Shown here: positions 23,766 through 36,204 of the stretch, piece by piece | Layout of the letters: each line of letters opens with the position of its first letter | Position numbering within the stretch: the stretch's first letter is position 1 | Source of the DNA: Mycteria americana | Taxonomy: Eukaryota; Chordata; Aves; Ciconiiformes; Ciconiidae | Assembly: GCF_035582795.1 (NCBI RefSeq) | Contig: NC_134371.1 | Coordinates: 52,091,001-52,155,000 of the forward strand | DNA: 64,000 bases | Direction: 5' to 3' | Program-made: the position numbers and the translations under genes | The notes under the pieces: generated by a model | What the model saw: the letters and a program-made list of their open reading frames with translations, nothing else | Database searches by the model: none | What the model was told of the DNA's origin: nothing

Positions 23766-26312
23766 AAGTCAGTATTGTTGACTGGTGAGCAGGTTATTTT
23801 ACCATTTAATAACAATCACACCATGACATACACATCCTCCGATGGTTCCAGTTTTCATTATGATTTGTTGCCTGTCACACATTGTCCATCATTCCACTCT
23901 ACACTGTTTTCTCAAAGGATATGTACTGAGATGATCCGTTACTTTAGCATCAAAACAGAAGCCTCCTCACTTCAGGCCAGATGATATTTACCTATCTTTT
24001 CCACTTCACAGTACAAGCACCAAGGCCTGCTCTGTGCAACTGAAATATCTGAAAGGTAAAGTGCTGTAGCTGATATGTATTAATAACATGAATAGCAACA
24101 ATTGATTACACTGCACAAAATCTGATTCTGTAAAAGTGACTGCTTGAGTCTGAACATGTGAAATCCAGCACTAACATTATGTTGTAGTACCTTGCATTTA
24201 AACAAAATAGCATTTGTTAAATGCTTTGCACCTTGCTCATGACTTGCACAGCACATTTTAGGTTTCTTGCTACATTATGAGCAAGGTCTCTCGTTGCTTT
24301 TCATCTAACACAATAATAGTCAATGTCTCCCACTCCTTGCTATTGAGCATCCACATTGCTTACCAGACTGATTGGCTCCTTTCCCTTAAGTACCACTGCA
24401 CAGTGAAAGTCTTGCAGTTACTCCGTGAATATTTGGCACAATTTTTTTAATGTGTTTGGATGTTTTACAGTGAGAAACAGTTATCACCTATTCATTGGAC
24501 CAAATGATACTGTATGAATTTTTTATCCCCAATTAATGAAGAAATAATCCTTCCTCAGAAAGAGCGAACCCAGATAACCAAGAAACCCCCCCCCACAACT
24601 CTTTCTTAACATAATGGGGAAAATACTCTTTTCAGATTATCATCACAGCCTGGTGATTATAGGAAGCTGGTTAGTCCAGGTAGCACAGGAGCAGGCTGCA
24701 AGGCTTTCACTTTAAACATACGCACTGTGAGACAAAGTGGCAAACCGATTGTGTGAGAAGCCAAACCTCTTTGCAGCTTTAAATTGCTTGCTTTGCTTTT
24801 TGTTTTGACAAAATCTAGAGGACTCAACTTATCAGCTTTTTAAAAAATAAGCTTCCTGTGCAAGCAGGATGTGGTAAAATCATCATTTTAGCTGCTGAAC
24901 TTGTGACCCAAATTTGCCATTTCTAAAGTCAAATATGCAGCTTGTATGCACACATGGAGTGGGGAAGGAGACAGGATGTACATTATCACAGAGTCTGGCT
25001 CCCTTTGGTTGGGAGAACGGCCTAGCAGAGCACAAGGAGATCAAAGCAGGCAGTATAAAGATGCATCAGATTTATTATTTTTAACTTGTAGCATACCAAT
25101 TTGTACAGACCTGCACCTTACAAACCCTTAAGGGCAGTGTCACATGCAATGGATATAGAACATGATTGTTTTATTATTTCTAGCCTATGTTTCTCTGAAG
25201 AAGATAACAGACATTTCTATATGCAGAACTCAAATATCAGCTACTGCCTATATGGTCAAAGGCATGCGTTAGCCCCGCTCCTTCCTCGCACCAGCACAAG
25301 CAGCTCCCATGATCTCGGTCTGCAGGAAAGGCCAGCGTTCGCCATTACAGAGCCCGGCACGGAGCTCACGATGAAAGTGTCTCTGCCGCCACAGGAAGGG
25401 ATCCAGCCCCTGGCCTCCCATGCTCTCATCCCAGGAGCTTTTACCAGTTTTGCATACCTATCCTGGGATTTGGTGAAGGCAGCCAGAGAGGAGAGGGTTT
25501 TATCTCACTGCAGCACTCATCTCAGTTGGTGCTCTTGGCACAGTTGCCAAAACATAAAAGTTAAGGCTCAGTTCCTCAGAGAATGGGCAGAAGGAACTTC
25601 CAGCTCTTTCTTTATTTTCCAGTGGGCAAATGAATGTCAAATACTCCTCCTTCATCAGCAACACAAGTTGGCGGGGTCTTACAGTTCTCCCAGCTCCACA
25701 AAAGCCTCCTCCCTGCAGCGTGGTTCCTGAGCCTTTCCCCACGCACCTCCCCAGGGCTGTAGTTGCTCTAGCAAGTGCTGAAGGACACAGACCGGTAACA
25801 CACCCCAAAGCTATCAAAGCCTCACAGCGCTTTACTTGAAGTTAGCTACAAACTCCCACTTTCTTTAATGTCTCCCAGTGCTTACCTAGACTGAGTCATA
25901 GCATGACTGCTTGCCCTAGAATTGCTACCTTCGACATTTAAAAAACAACCATGTGCAAGAGAATAGCATTAGTCATTTGTACTAATGTGAACAGATAGAC
26001 ATAAAAGGACCCTCCTTACTCTTAAGGCACAACTGCCACCTGCCCAGGACAGGAGAACCACAAAACAGCAGCAGAGGTTTTTGGGTTTTTTTGGTTTTGG
26101 TTTTTTTTTCCCTGCCTGGATTTTGTTTTTTTTTTCTCCTTTCTTGGAAGCTGTTTGGAAGGGATGCTCTCGCAGATCTCCAGGCTGTTTTCACTGTGGT
26201 CTCACCCACCTTGGCAGCCACAAGAACTTCTCATCCACTAGGTTACTAGTGCAATAGTTCAACAGGAGAGCACAGAGGCAAATGCTTAGCAAGGACAAGT
26301 CATGCATGCTTA

Positions 26313-26357
26313 GAGTGCTATGCAATGTGCCTCTGCACAGAGCGCTATGCAATGTGC
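26313..26357 (+). repeat. Short direct repeat, period 27
   Basis: A 19-base string (AGAGTGCTATGCAATGTGC) at 26313-26330 recurs with one mismatch and ends at 26357. The start-to-start distance is 27 bases. Each copy holds TATGCAATG, which resembles a C/EBP half site; this is only a motif resemblance. The repeat lies within the LRRC8D intron. Confidence 0.75.
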
Positions 26358-27504
26358 AGGGAGGAGGCAGCAAGCAGGATGGGAAGGAGGAATGAGATGA
26401 CTGCTGTAACAAACATAGGTAGCTGCTACTGCTTGTTCCTCTGGGGCTAGCCTTTCCCTCAACTTTGCACTAGCTAATTACGTGGGAAGTTACTTATTGC
26501 AGTTTGGGGCATAACCTGCAGAATTCCTTTCGCAGAATGAAGGTGATTTTTTTGCTTCTGCCATGAGAACACGTGGATAAAGCACTGAAACCCAAGCACT
26601 GCAGACGTGGCTGCTCTAAGCAACTGAAATAATGGAAAAGAAAGAGAGCACAAAGTGGTTCCAGCTAGAGAGTTAGAAAAAACAGTAAAAGAAGCTCAAG
26701 CTAAAAAACACCTCTGCCAGACCTCTGTCTTGCACACTCACAAAATGATTTCCAAGAAGGTCAGGAGACACAACAGAGCCTGTGTAATCCTCTCTGTGAG
26801 GCTGTAGGCAGCGTGGTGTAACAGGAGCTTTACACCGAGAAGTACCACATTCAATGCTCTGAACATGTCTTTTCTTTCAAGTTACGGATACTCACAGAAG
26901 AGCTGCTGTTTTGTCAGAGATTAGCAGTTATAAAACACAAAAAAGCCCTCTGTGGCATTACTGTCTAACACTGTCTCATAGAAGAGAGGCAGACCTTCTT
27001 CCAGCTAGCAAAAATCAATTCCAGGAGCTGAAAACAGGTTTCTGTCCTCACATGTCTAAAATATTTAAATGCTACAAGTCTTAAAAACAAAAATGAAAAA
27101 CTATAAACCTACACACAGTATAAGACACATTCTGACTGACAGGCTGCAAACAAATTTCATATTTTCTCTCTTAAATCCATCATTACATGTATTGGTGTTT
27201 GATTTTATTAAACTAATAACCATAGAAGTTAACTTTTATTTTATTTTTGCTGATGCTTAGAAATCAAACTATTAAGATGTACTCAGAACAACAGGTCTCT
27301 ACCGTATTGTAATGTTTTTGGGTTTTCTTTATTCCACGGTTAAATTTAAACTATTTAAAGCTTTTAAAACCTGCTTTTAAAGCCTACTGTCCAGAATATT
27401 CCTTGGGAGTTAGACAGTATTTTCATTGCTAATTTTCACCTCCTTTTAAGGGTGCCGGATTAGGGTTGGGGTTTCATGATAAACTGCAGTGATGACACGG
27501 TAGT

Positions 27505-27564
27505 AAGGAAAAGGAAAAAGAAAAAAAGGAAAAAAAAAAAAGAAAGAAAGAAAAAAAAAAAAGA
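27505..27564 (+). repeat. 60-base all-purine tract
   Basis: Every base in this interval is A or G, mostly A with GG or single G interruptions. Such mirror-like polypurine tracts can form triplex DNA in principle. It probably derives from an expanded poly(A) or GAAA microsatellite. It accounts for the Phe/Ser-rich spurious frames on the minus strand here. Confidence 0.9.
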
Positions 27565-30500
27565 TGTAAATGCCAGTTTGTGTCTGGCAGGCAGAGCCTG
27601 CAACTCCTTGCCATAGGTGGTCTCCCCTCAAGACCAGTGCGTACTCTATTCACAACCCCGATACAAAAAAAGTCTGTAAGCAGGTAGCTCAAACTGAAGA
27701 ACAAAGTACTATGCAGCTAAAAAGCCAAAATGTCTGATTTCTCATAGTGAAAACATGCATTTCTTTCAGCCCTTTCAAGGGCTCGCAAGGCACCAAATGG
27801 ACCTTGAGGGTCAGCAGAACATGGGGTTTTGACACAGCGAGATCTAGACCCAAACTAGAAAACCGTGGTTCTTAAGAGAAATAATTTTTAATTCCCGATA
27901 TAGAATTTCAGGACACAGTCTCCTTTTTAAAACGGCATATTTCAGTTTAGTTTTAATAAGCGCAGATTTTAATTCAAGCCTATGGCAGTATGATCTTTAG
28001 GGCTGTACAGCTACAAAAATAAGGAAGACCTTTAATTTTAGCAAATAATCCTTTTTCCTCCCAAACCCTTTGTCTCCCAGTTCTGTAACTTGGATGATGC
28101 TCTAGGATAACAATAACCTCCCAGCTCCATCCATTACCTCCAGCTATCTACTGGGTGCATTCTTGCTCCTGGGGAAAAAAAAAAAAAAATTTCTTTAACC
28201 TAAACAAATGCAACTGTTCTAAGCACAACTGTTTCTTGCTACCTTCTAAGATTTTAGGCGGAAAAACTTAAATTTCTGAAAGCAGCATAGTACTACCTCC
28301 CTTTTCATTGCTAATGCGATATGGAGCTCTAGAACTAAAACCGCTTTGTTTATTTTGCAGTTATATAAGTTACAGTGAAAACAGAATATAAAAATTGACA
28401 ATGACAATACACTTGTTCTAAGTTACAGGCCCACGTTAAATCAGCAAGGGTAACAACTAATTTCATAAATCATACTTCTTACCCAATTATAATCCTTTCA
28501 TTAGTCTTAAAGAAAAACTATTATAGAAAGAGCTCAGAATGCGATTAACCTGGTGAATTTTTCTGACATATTTCAGACTGTAAATGCTGAAATACAAAGT
28601 GGACACACCGGGGTTATTTCCTAAGAAACTGTTCTAGCTTAAATACAGAAGTTAGAGGAAAAGGAAGCAGCAGATTGGTATGTCACTAATGTTTATTTAC
28701 ATCCTACTTCTTCCGTTACTTACTGATAAAAACTTCATCTGTCTGCCCCTGTAATTCACTGGCCCTCCTGTTTTAAAAGCATATTTAAAGTTAAAGCAAA
28801 TTCAAAGTTAGAACAAACAAATAAAGAGAGAATTGTAGCACATGAACCTCTCATTTTACTTTCAGGTTCCCAGGACTCCGAACAAGCCCACTTTGTTTCA
28901 GGAAACAAAAAGATTCTTGAATTAGCCTTGTCACCACAACTGGTCAAGAATTTCCTAAAACAAAACAAAAAAAACCCAAAACCTGACAAACCACCCCATT
29001 TCTAGTTGAAAAAAAAAGTGCTACCATGAACAAAATTGTTTTCTCCCTTCCCACAGGAAATTAAGGAGAAGAAGAGTTTTCCCATAACTAAAAGGCTTTG
29101 CTAGCTTGCTTTTGATCAAATGACCATAGGTTTAAATTTATTTCCGCTGTATATTTTGCTCTCTCTTTCCACCAACCATTTCTACTTCCTTTGTTTTTCT
29201 ACTTCTGCAATATCCTATTAAGGCAGGCCATTAGACCTTAATGTGATAAGAATGGATTATGAGATTCCTCTTAGCCAGGACGCTGCGAATATCAATTGTT
29301 CCACAGACAATCTGCAAAGATCAAAAAGATGGCACCGTCCTTTTTTTTTTTTTACCTTCCTCACAGAACCAAGTGTAAGGAACCCCAGAGCCCTTGTAAA
29401 ATTATGCATAAAGACCCTGAGAAAAGAATGAATGTATGCATTCCGAGCATACAGACATATTCATCGCCTGCATGGGTTATTCAGTTTCTGAGATTAAGAG
29501 AAGTTTAAAACAAACTGAAGGAGGTTTAACCAAAACACCAGTAGGCTTTGCGATCTAGTAATGGAGGGAAATTGTCCCTGCTACTGTAGCTGGGAGTATT
29601 ACAACTATTCCTAGCCCGGTTTGCAGCTCCTGGTATGTTGGCTGAGGCACTGCCTCTAAATAGCTGTAAAGCAGCAGCAGCCCATTTGAAAAAGAGGCGT
29701 TAACAGAGTTAGAGGAGTTCTTAAGAACTTAACTCTGCTCCTTTATTCCACAGGGGATTATTGTGCTTTGCTCTACCTGACCCGACTCAAGTTACAAACC
29801 CAGTTTTAGGTACAACTATGACTACAGCTTCTCTTCTCAAGCATCCTACAAATCAAACCCCCAAATGCAGCTAAGAATGGATTTGCGCGTTGAGTGCCCC
29901 TATTGCCTGAAAAGCTCAGGAAACATTCCACAATAAAATACAACACACGTATTCTTAAATAGGTGTTTTTATAGTGTTTTTCTACTATATGAAATGTTTT
30001 GCTGCTTCTTCAGCAACGGAAGGTATTGCAGAACATTAACTAACGCCAGAACGCAAGGACTACAGTGCAGCTTATGGTATCAGATATTTCCTGATTAGTG
30101 CTTTTGTCTCAGGAACATCAGAAACAGATTTAACTTAAGAACCTGCATGGAAAACGTTTTCTTTTTTTTTCCCCACCAAATTAGAATGACAAGAATCCCC
30201 ACTCCCTATTTCTTCCCTAAACATCTGACAGCAACGAAATCTACCAGTTTTAGATCAATCCGCAAGATCTGGGTTGGTTTGTTTTTATTTGGCTATCCCT
30301 TGACTGAGCAAATTGTTATTTGTTTGGCCTGTTTGATATTCCAGGCTAAGCAGATTTCTATGGGATGGGATATTTATCTGATCTGACTTTCTTAAAGTTA
30401 ATTGCATGTCACCCTGAAGGTAGTATTTTAGAGATGGTGTACCACAAGATGCTCTGTGGGCGTAATGGATGATAACTGAATAAGGAGAAAGCAATGAACA

Positions 30501-32101
30501 CAAAGCTGAAAGGAGATTTCCTATAGAGAAAACATTCCAACTATGGAACAAGAGTTCCACAATACCTTTTAATTATAACTAAATCTCATTATATAAATAT
30601 ATATGGTAAAATATGATGCTATTATAACATACTTACATAATTAAGGAGGATAATTAGCACCACTCACACATTCAGTATTTGAGAAACAAAAAACCAAAGA
30701 AAAACCCCCACAACTAACCCACCTCCCCAACTCCCCCATCCCACTGCCCAAATTGCACAGCTGTAATTTTGGACTTTCCCTTGAAGGGAATATATACTCT
30801 CTGATATAGACTGTAAATAAATTCCCCAACTAGGGAATCATCATCTTCATGAACAACATTAACCTGACTGACAGTAATTCGGTAAACAAAAAATTATCAA
30901 AATCTAATTTCTCTCAGACTGCATACAGAAATATTAGGCTTCAGTAAGTTGGAGACAAAAATAAGATTCTTGCTTTATATAATGAATATCAAATTAGTAC
31001 CCATTTACAAAAGTTAAATCTATAAAAAGCTTTTTTCTTTTTTTTAATCGTCAAAAATTCTGCCCTTCAAAGCGGGGCTTTTTCAGGTTGTATAACACTC
31101 TAACCTACTTTTGGATCCTGCTATTTAAGTGTTTACACTGAATCTTCCTTGTTTACCAGCTCTTTGAAGGTCTAGTGCTATACACCACTCCTACAGAGAT
31201 GGTTTTGTAATCAATGTGATATTTAAAAAGCAGTATTAGCAGCCATCATTTCCCTAACAATAAACTCTCGAATCATACCTCATTCTTGCCCTGCTGTGAA
31301 TGACCGGAGAGGTCTGTTTAAGGATGACTTTCAAAACAGGAGCCCACTGTTGTACTTCTGACTAGCTCCCCAAAGCACTCAAAGATTATTAACACAATTA
31401 ACTCTGTGTTGGCCACATGCAAGTCCACAGAGCACAGAAAATGAGCAACTTCCCATTTTGCCTACTGCAGTACTCCCGAGTCATGCCTTTACGAGAGGGC
31501 TGTTTTGACCAAAAGTACAAGCTTCAGTTTTTATTCACATTTATCCCCAGGCTTCAGAGTGTGGTGCAGGTGCTCAGTATCTCTCAGAATATGACTTGTC
31601 AGTTTTTAACCTTGAAAAGCTCAGAGAGATCCTAAGCTGAATGTTCAGCAACACTTCTCCATCCTCTCTTTGTGCAAGTTAGTAGCATCAGAGACCATAA
31701 AGGGTGTGAGAGAAGAGATGGGAGAAGAAAACAAGAGTGGAGAGGAGAGTGGTCCTTGAGCATCCCTCTGCATGGGTGTCTGTAGCTGGTACAGAGCTCA
31801 GTATTGTAACTATATGCGTTACAGTTCAAGTCAGTTAACCACGTGATTTTACAGTTATAAAACAAACCACCTAGCAAGGCAACATGCAAGAAACCAAGAG
31901 AGATGACTAATGAGACCAGACCCCAGCAGGGGTAAATACTGAATTTATGTTTTTCATATCTGTAAGTAACAGTCCATGAATGCACAGACATTTGACAGGC
32001 CATTTCTCTCTGGAAAAACATGAATCTTGCCTAGCACAACTACCTGAACAGAAATCCTACAGCAGAGTAACAAGGACCTTGCAGATGAAGGCAAAGAACA
32101 T

Positions 32102-32855
32102 GGAATCATAGAATCATTTAGGTTGGAAAAGACCTTTAAGATCATCAAGTCCAACCATTAACCTAGCACTGCCAAGTCCACCACTGTACCATGTCCCTAA
32201 GCACCACATCTACACGTCTTTTAAATACCTCCAGGGATGGTGACTCCATCACTTCCCTGGGCAGCCTGTTCCAATGCTTGATAACACTTTTGGTGAAGAA
32301 ATTTTTCCTAATATCCCATTTAAACCTCCCCTGGCACAACCTGAGGCTGTTTCCTCTTGTCCTATGGCTTGTTACTTGGCAGAAGAGACTGACCCCCACC
32401 TCACTACAGCCTCCTTTCAGGTAGTTGTAGAGAGCGATAAGGTCTCCCCTCAGCCTCCTTTTCTCCAGGCTAAGCAACCCCAGTTCCCTCAGCCGCTACT
32501 CATCAGACTTCTGCTCCAGACCCTTCACCAGCTTCACTGCCCTTCTCTGGACACGCTCCAGCACCTCAATGTCTCTCTTGTAGTGAGGGGCCCAAAACTG
32601 AACACAGTATTCGAGGTGCGGCCTCACCAGTACTGAGTACAGGGGCACAATCGCTTCCCTAGTCCTGCTGGCCACACTGTTTCTGATACAAGCCAGGATG
32701 CTACTGGCCTTCTTGGCCACCTGGGCACATATTCATTCAGCCGGCTGTTGACCAACATCCTCAGGTCCTTTTCTACTGGGCAGCTTTCCAGCCACTCTTC
32801 CCCAAGCCTGTAGCGTTGCGTGGGGTTGCACGTCTCTGTGTACCCCAGCACATGC
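32102..32855 (-). mobile_element. CR1 LINE, 5'-truncated, inactive
   Basis: Read on the minus strand, this carries the C-terminal part of the CR1 ORF2 reverse-transcriptase polyprotein: [20 protein letters not shown], then [14 protein letters not shown] and [19 protein letters not shown]. It ends in the CR1 3' tail with the ATTCTATGATTCC repeat at about 32115-32103. The copy is dead: a TAG interrupts ORF2 just after the residues KSDE, and a small deletion shifts the frame near 32730. The 5' end is truncated at about 32.85 kb. CR1 is the dominant LINE of birds, and the good reading-frame preservation suggests a moderately young insertion. It lies in the same orientation as LRRC8D. Confidence 0.93.
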
Positions 32856-35800
32856 ACTCCAAACCTTACTTACTGTTACAACTGCCGTTGTTTACACAAT
32901 ACCAATTCACCCTTCTTTTATCTAAGGCAGCACATCTAAGGCAGCACCAGTGATCGAAGTAGCGACGCTAAGGCTGAGCAATCAGATTTCCAACAGCATT
33001 TTCTGTTTTACCTAGCCAGACTCAAGCAAAAACTGTGAGCAGACACTTTGTGTCTCATTTCACAGAATTCCTAAAACATACCCAAACCAGTAATCTTGAA
33101 AAGACAGCCTAACCAGTGTGTGCAAGACCCCCAGTTTAACACTAAGCACTTTTACTCAAGTACAGACACAACTGAAAGTTACTGCAGTTGATTCAACCTG
33201 TGCTGACATGGACGTACAATGCAATTAAAAGTTACACCATCCAATAAACTCTAACAGCTGCTTCTGCTCAAGTGTTAAACATTTAATCCCTTTGCCATTT
33301 CAAAATCTGCTGTTCCCCTATCTTTTAGACAGTGATGTTTCTGCAGTGTTTTCACGACTGCTATCAGAAGTACACAAACACACAGTAAACATCTGGCACT
33401 TCTACTGACCAGAGCACTTTGGGAATTTATCATGATGCAAAAGCAAGCTGCACCAAAATAAAAGCACATCTGGTAACTCTAGTCCCTAGAGGCCGCTTTT
33501 TACCACTAAAAAAACCCCAGTGATACAATTTCTAAAAAAATTAAAAGGGTTGGAAGAGAAAAAGGACAAAAATGATAACAAAATTATATTTCCTTTTTAG
33601 TTTAGAAATCTGAAAAACAGAACAGTTAAAAATGGTTTAGACCCTGACATGTTATTTAAATTTGCTTTTATGTAAATAAGTCCACATGGCTACAAAGACT
33701 GTTATATGAAATAGCTTGAGCTCAGGTAGAGATGGCACTCGGCAACTCATGCAATTCCTCTGAAAAATACTCCTTTCTGATCCACAGCCACACACGCTGC
33801 CAGTCTCTGTCTCATCTTGTTCTGGATTCACTTGGAACTGGGGCAACTTCAAAAGCAGTAAGAAATTGAACTTGGCATAGAGCTGCTAGTTCGGTGATTT
33901 TAAGCCACAGAATGTAAACATACAAATCTTATTACAGGATATATTAGTACCTTTAACTACACACCCTAAACATACCTAAAGATTAGGAAGGAGTGCCTAC
34001 CAAAGAAAAAAAGAAATGTGTTGCTGAATTTACATTGCTGTAGGTTTTCATAGCCCCTCTTAAGGGCAAAATGACCTCTCCACCCTAACTCATGGTACTA
34101 AAGTCTAGGATTACTTAATTTCTAAACTGTACTCCCATCAGAATGGAAGCAGGTTTACTGAGTAACTAAAGTAAGTTGTTTTCAGTGAATACTTTCCTTC
34201 TTTTTATTTTTTATGGACATGTCAGCAACCTTGCACTGGAACATTTACAGCATCCTCATGGAGATCTAGAGCCAAGAGCAGACAAGTTCCTTTAACTAAA
34301 GAACAGGCTCCATTGTTCCCTACCTGAGCTGGTTCATCTCTTCAGACAGAACAGCAAACACAGTCACTCTCACTGGGTTACACATTAAACAGAACTTTCA
34401 TATAGAAGATTTGCACACATATGAGCTACTGTATTTTCAAGTACATGCAGTGACACTTCCATTACACCCATTAGCTAGAAGTCATCTAGGAAAGGTCACA
34501 CAAATTAAAAAAATTAAAACAACAAAAGCAAATTAAACACACACACACACAAAACCCACCAAAAAGTACCCAGCAACACAAGAAGCTACATGTAAACACT
34601 AGCCTCCTACTCGCACATCAGATTTCCTCTATTTCTGCCAAGATCTTTTCCGTGACAAGAGCAGTAGGAAGGTGCATCAAGCACAGCTGAGAATCAGGAT
34701 ATGAAAAAGCACACTTTAATTCCACCTTTCCTTTTACCCACTATGCCAACATAGAGCTATCTTGATAAAAAAAAAAAAAAAAGGCAAGTTTACAGCTCAA
34801 TAAATAGGCTGCACCCTCAGTTTTCAAATACACAGTCTCTCCAACTCTTTATGGGACAATAACCAAACTATGTTCCTACTTAAATGTCACACAGCTTCTT
34901 TTCTCCCCAGGGAGAAGGGGAGACTTCCTCACTCAAGCCAAGGACTAGCTGTCACAGAAACTACTCGAGATAACTGCTGAGCAGCCTCCGACACCCCTCC
35001 CACCATCCTGTCTCCCCCCACCCTGGGTAGACACCGCACAACAGATAGCCTGCTCCCAACCCTACCTGCTCTTTATCAAGCAAAGAGATCTTCTATGCTT
35101 CGGACATCCTGCCAGATGGGTAACAACGATGACTTCTCTCGTAAAACTCTGATCAACAGATCAGGATGACTTATTAATGTTACCACATTCCTGCCAAGCT
35201 TCCAATAGCTGAATCTCCAGTGGTTTCATGCCAGGAAAAATGCCTGCAGCTGAAGCATTTATCCTCAAAGGGATTTATTTAAATTTACTATATTTCTTTT
35301 TCCTCTTCTAAACTTAAGCTGCTTTCTGTAAGAGGTAAGCTATTTACTTAGTCCATCTAGTCCCATAATTGTTTGGTTCAGGGTGTGTACTTCAATCTCA
35401 GTACTTAAGTGTAAAAAGGAATTACGCTACAACACATATTTTGGAGGGTGTTTTGAAATTTTGCTGATGAGTTCAGATCACCTCCTTCCTTTTTATGCTG
35501 TATTTTCTCAAAACCCCATTCAAAAGATTGCCTTAAGAATAGAAAGAATGTTCCAAAAGACTTGCTGTCTTCCCTGAGACTGCAGCATTCCTGCTCTAAC
35601 AAGCAAGCTTCCAGCTCTGCAAAAAGGTTCAGTAAGGCTCAGTTGTGTTGCTTGCTGCCATTCACCAGCACCAACAGATCCATACAGCCTCCAATTTAAA
35701 TATTTACTATTGCTAAATTTGTATTATGATTTGACCCAAATGCTCCAGCTGGAATTGTAACCTCTGCACTGAGAGCTCTCCAGCAGGGAGCGGGCAGACA

Positions 35801-36140
35801 ACCCTTGCCCCTGAAGGCTTACAATCTAAAAGTGATTATTTGTTAGGCAATGACAAGCATGTTTGTGGCCGTAAAATTCAAAGCAAAAAACCAAAACCCA
35901 TCAGGCTTCCAGAAAAAGATAAAAAAAGTGGGATAGCAGCGTGATTAAAAGTATAATCAAACTTAACATTTTAATGCGCTGCTATCTTTGACAAGGCTTA
36001 ACATTATGTCCAGATAAATCCATTTACAGTCACAGCATTCCTGTATACTTAGCTGTACTCCTACCCACTGGTTTGAGGATGATGCTATCTCAAAAATAAG
36101 GCACTAAAAGTAACAAGCTCTTGAAACCCACCTTTCCAGT

Positions 36141-36204
36141 AAAACAGACAATGAAGCTTTCCTTCCCAATCAAATCTGTTTTAAAACAGACAATGAAGCT
36201 TTCC
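36141..36204 (+). repeat. Short tandem duplication, period 42
   Basis: Bases 36141-36162 and 36183-36204 are the same 22-base string, which contains a HindIII site AAGCTT. The start-to-start distance is exactly 42 bases, as in a recent small tandem duplication whose second copy is partial. It lies inside the LRRC8D intron in AT-rich sequence. No function is suggested. Confidence 0.85.
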
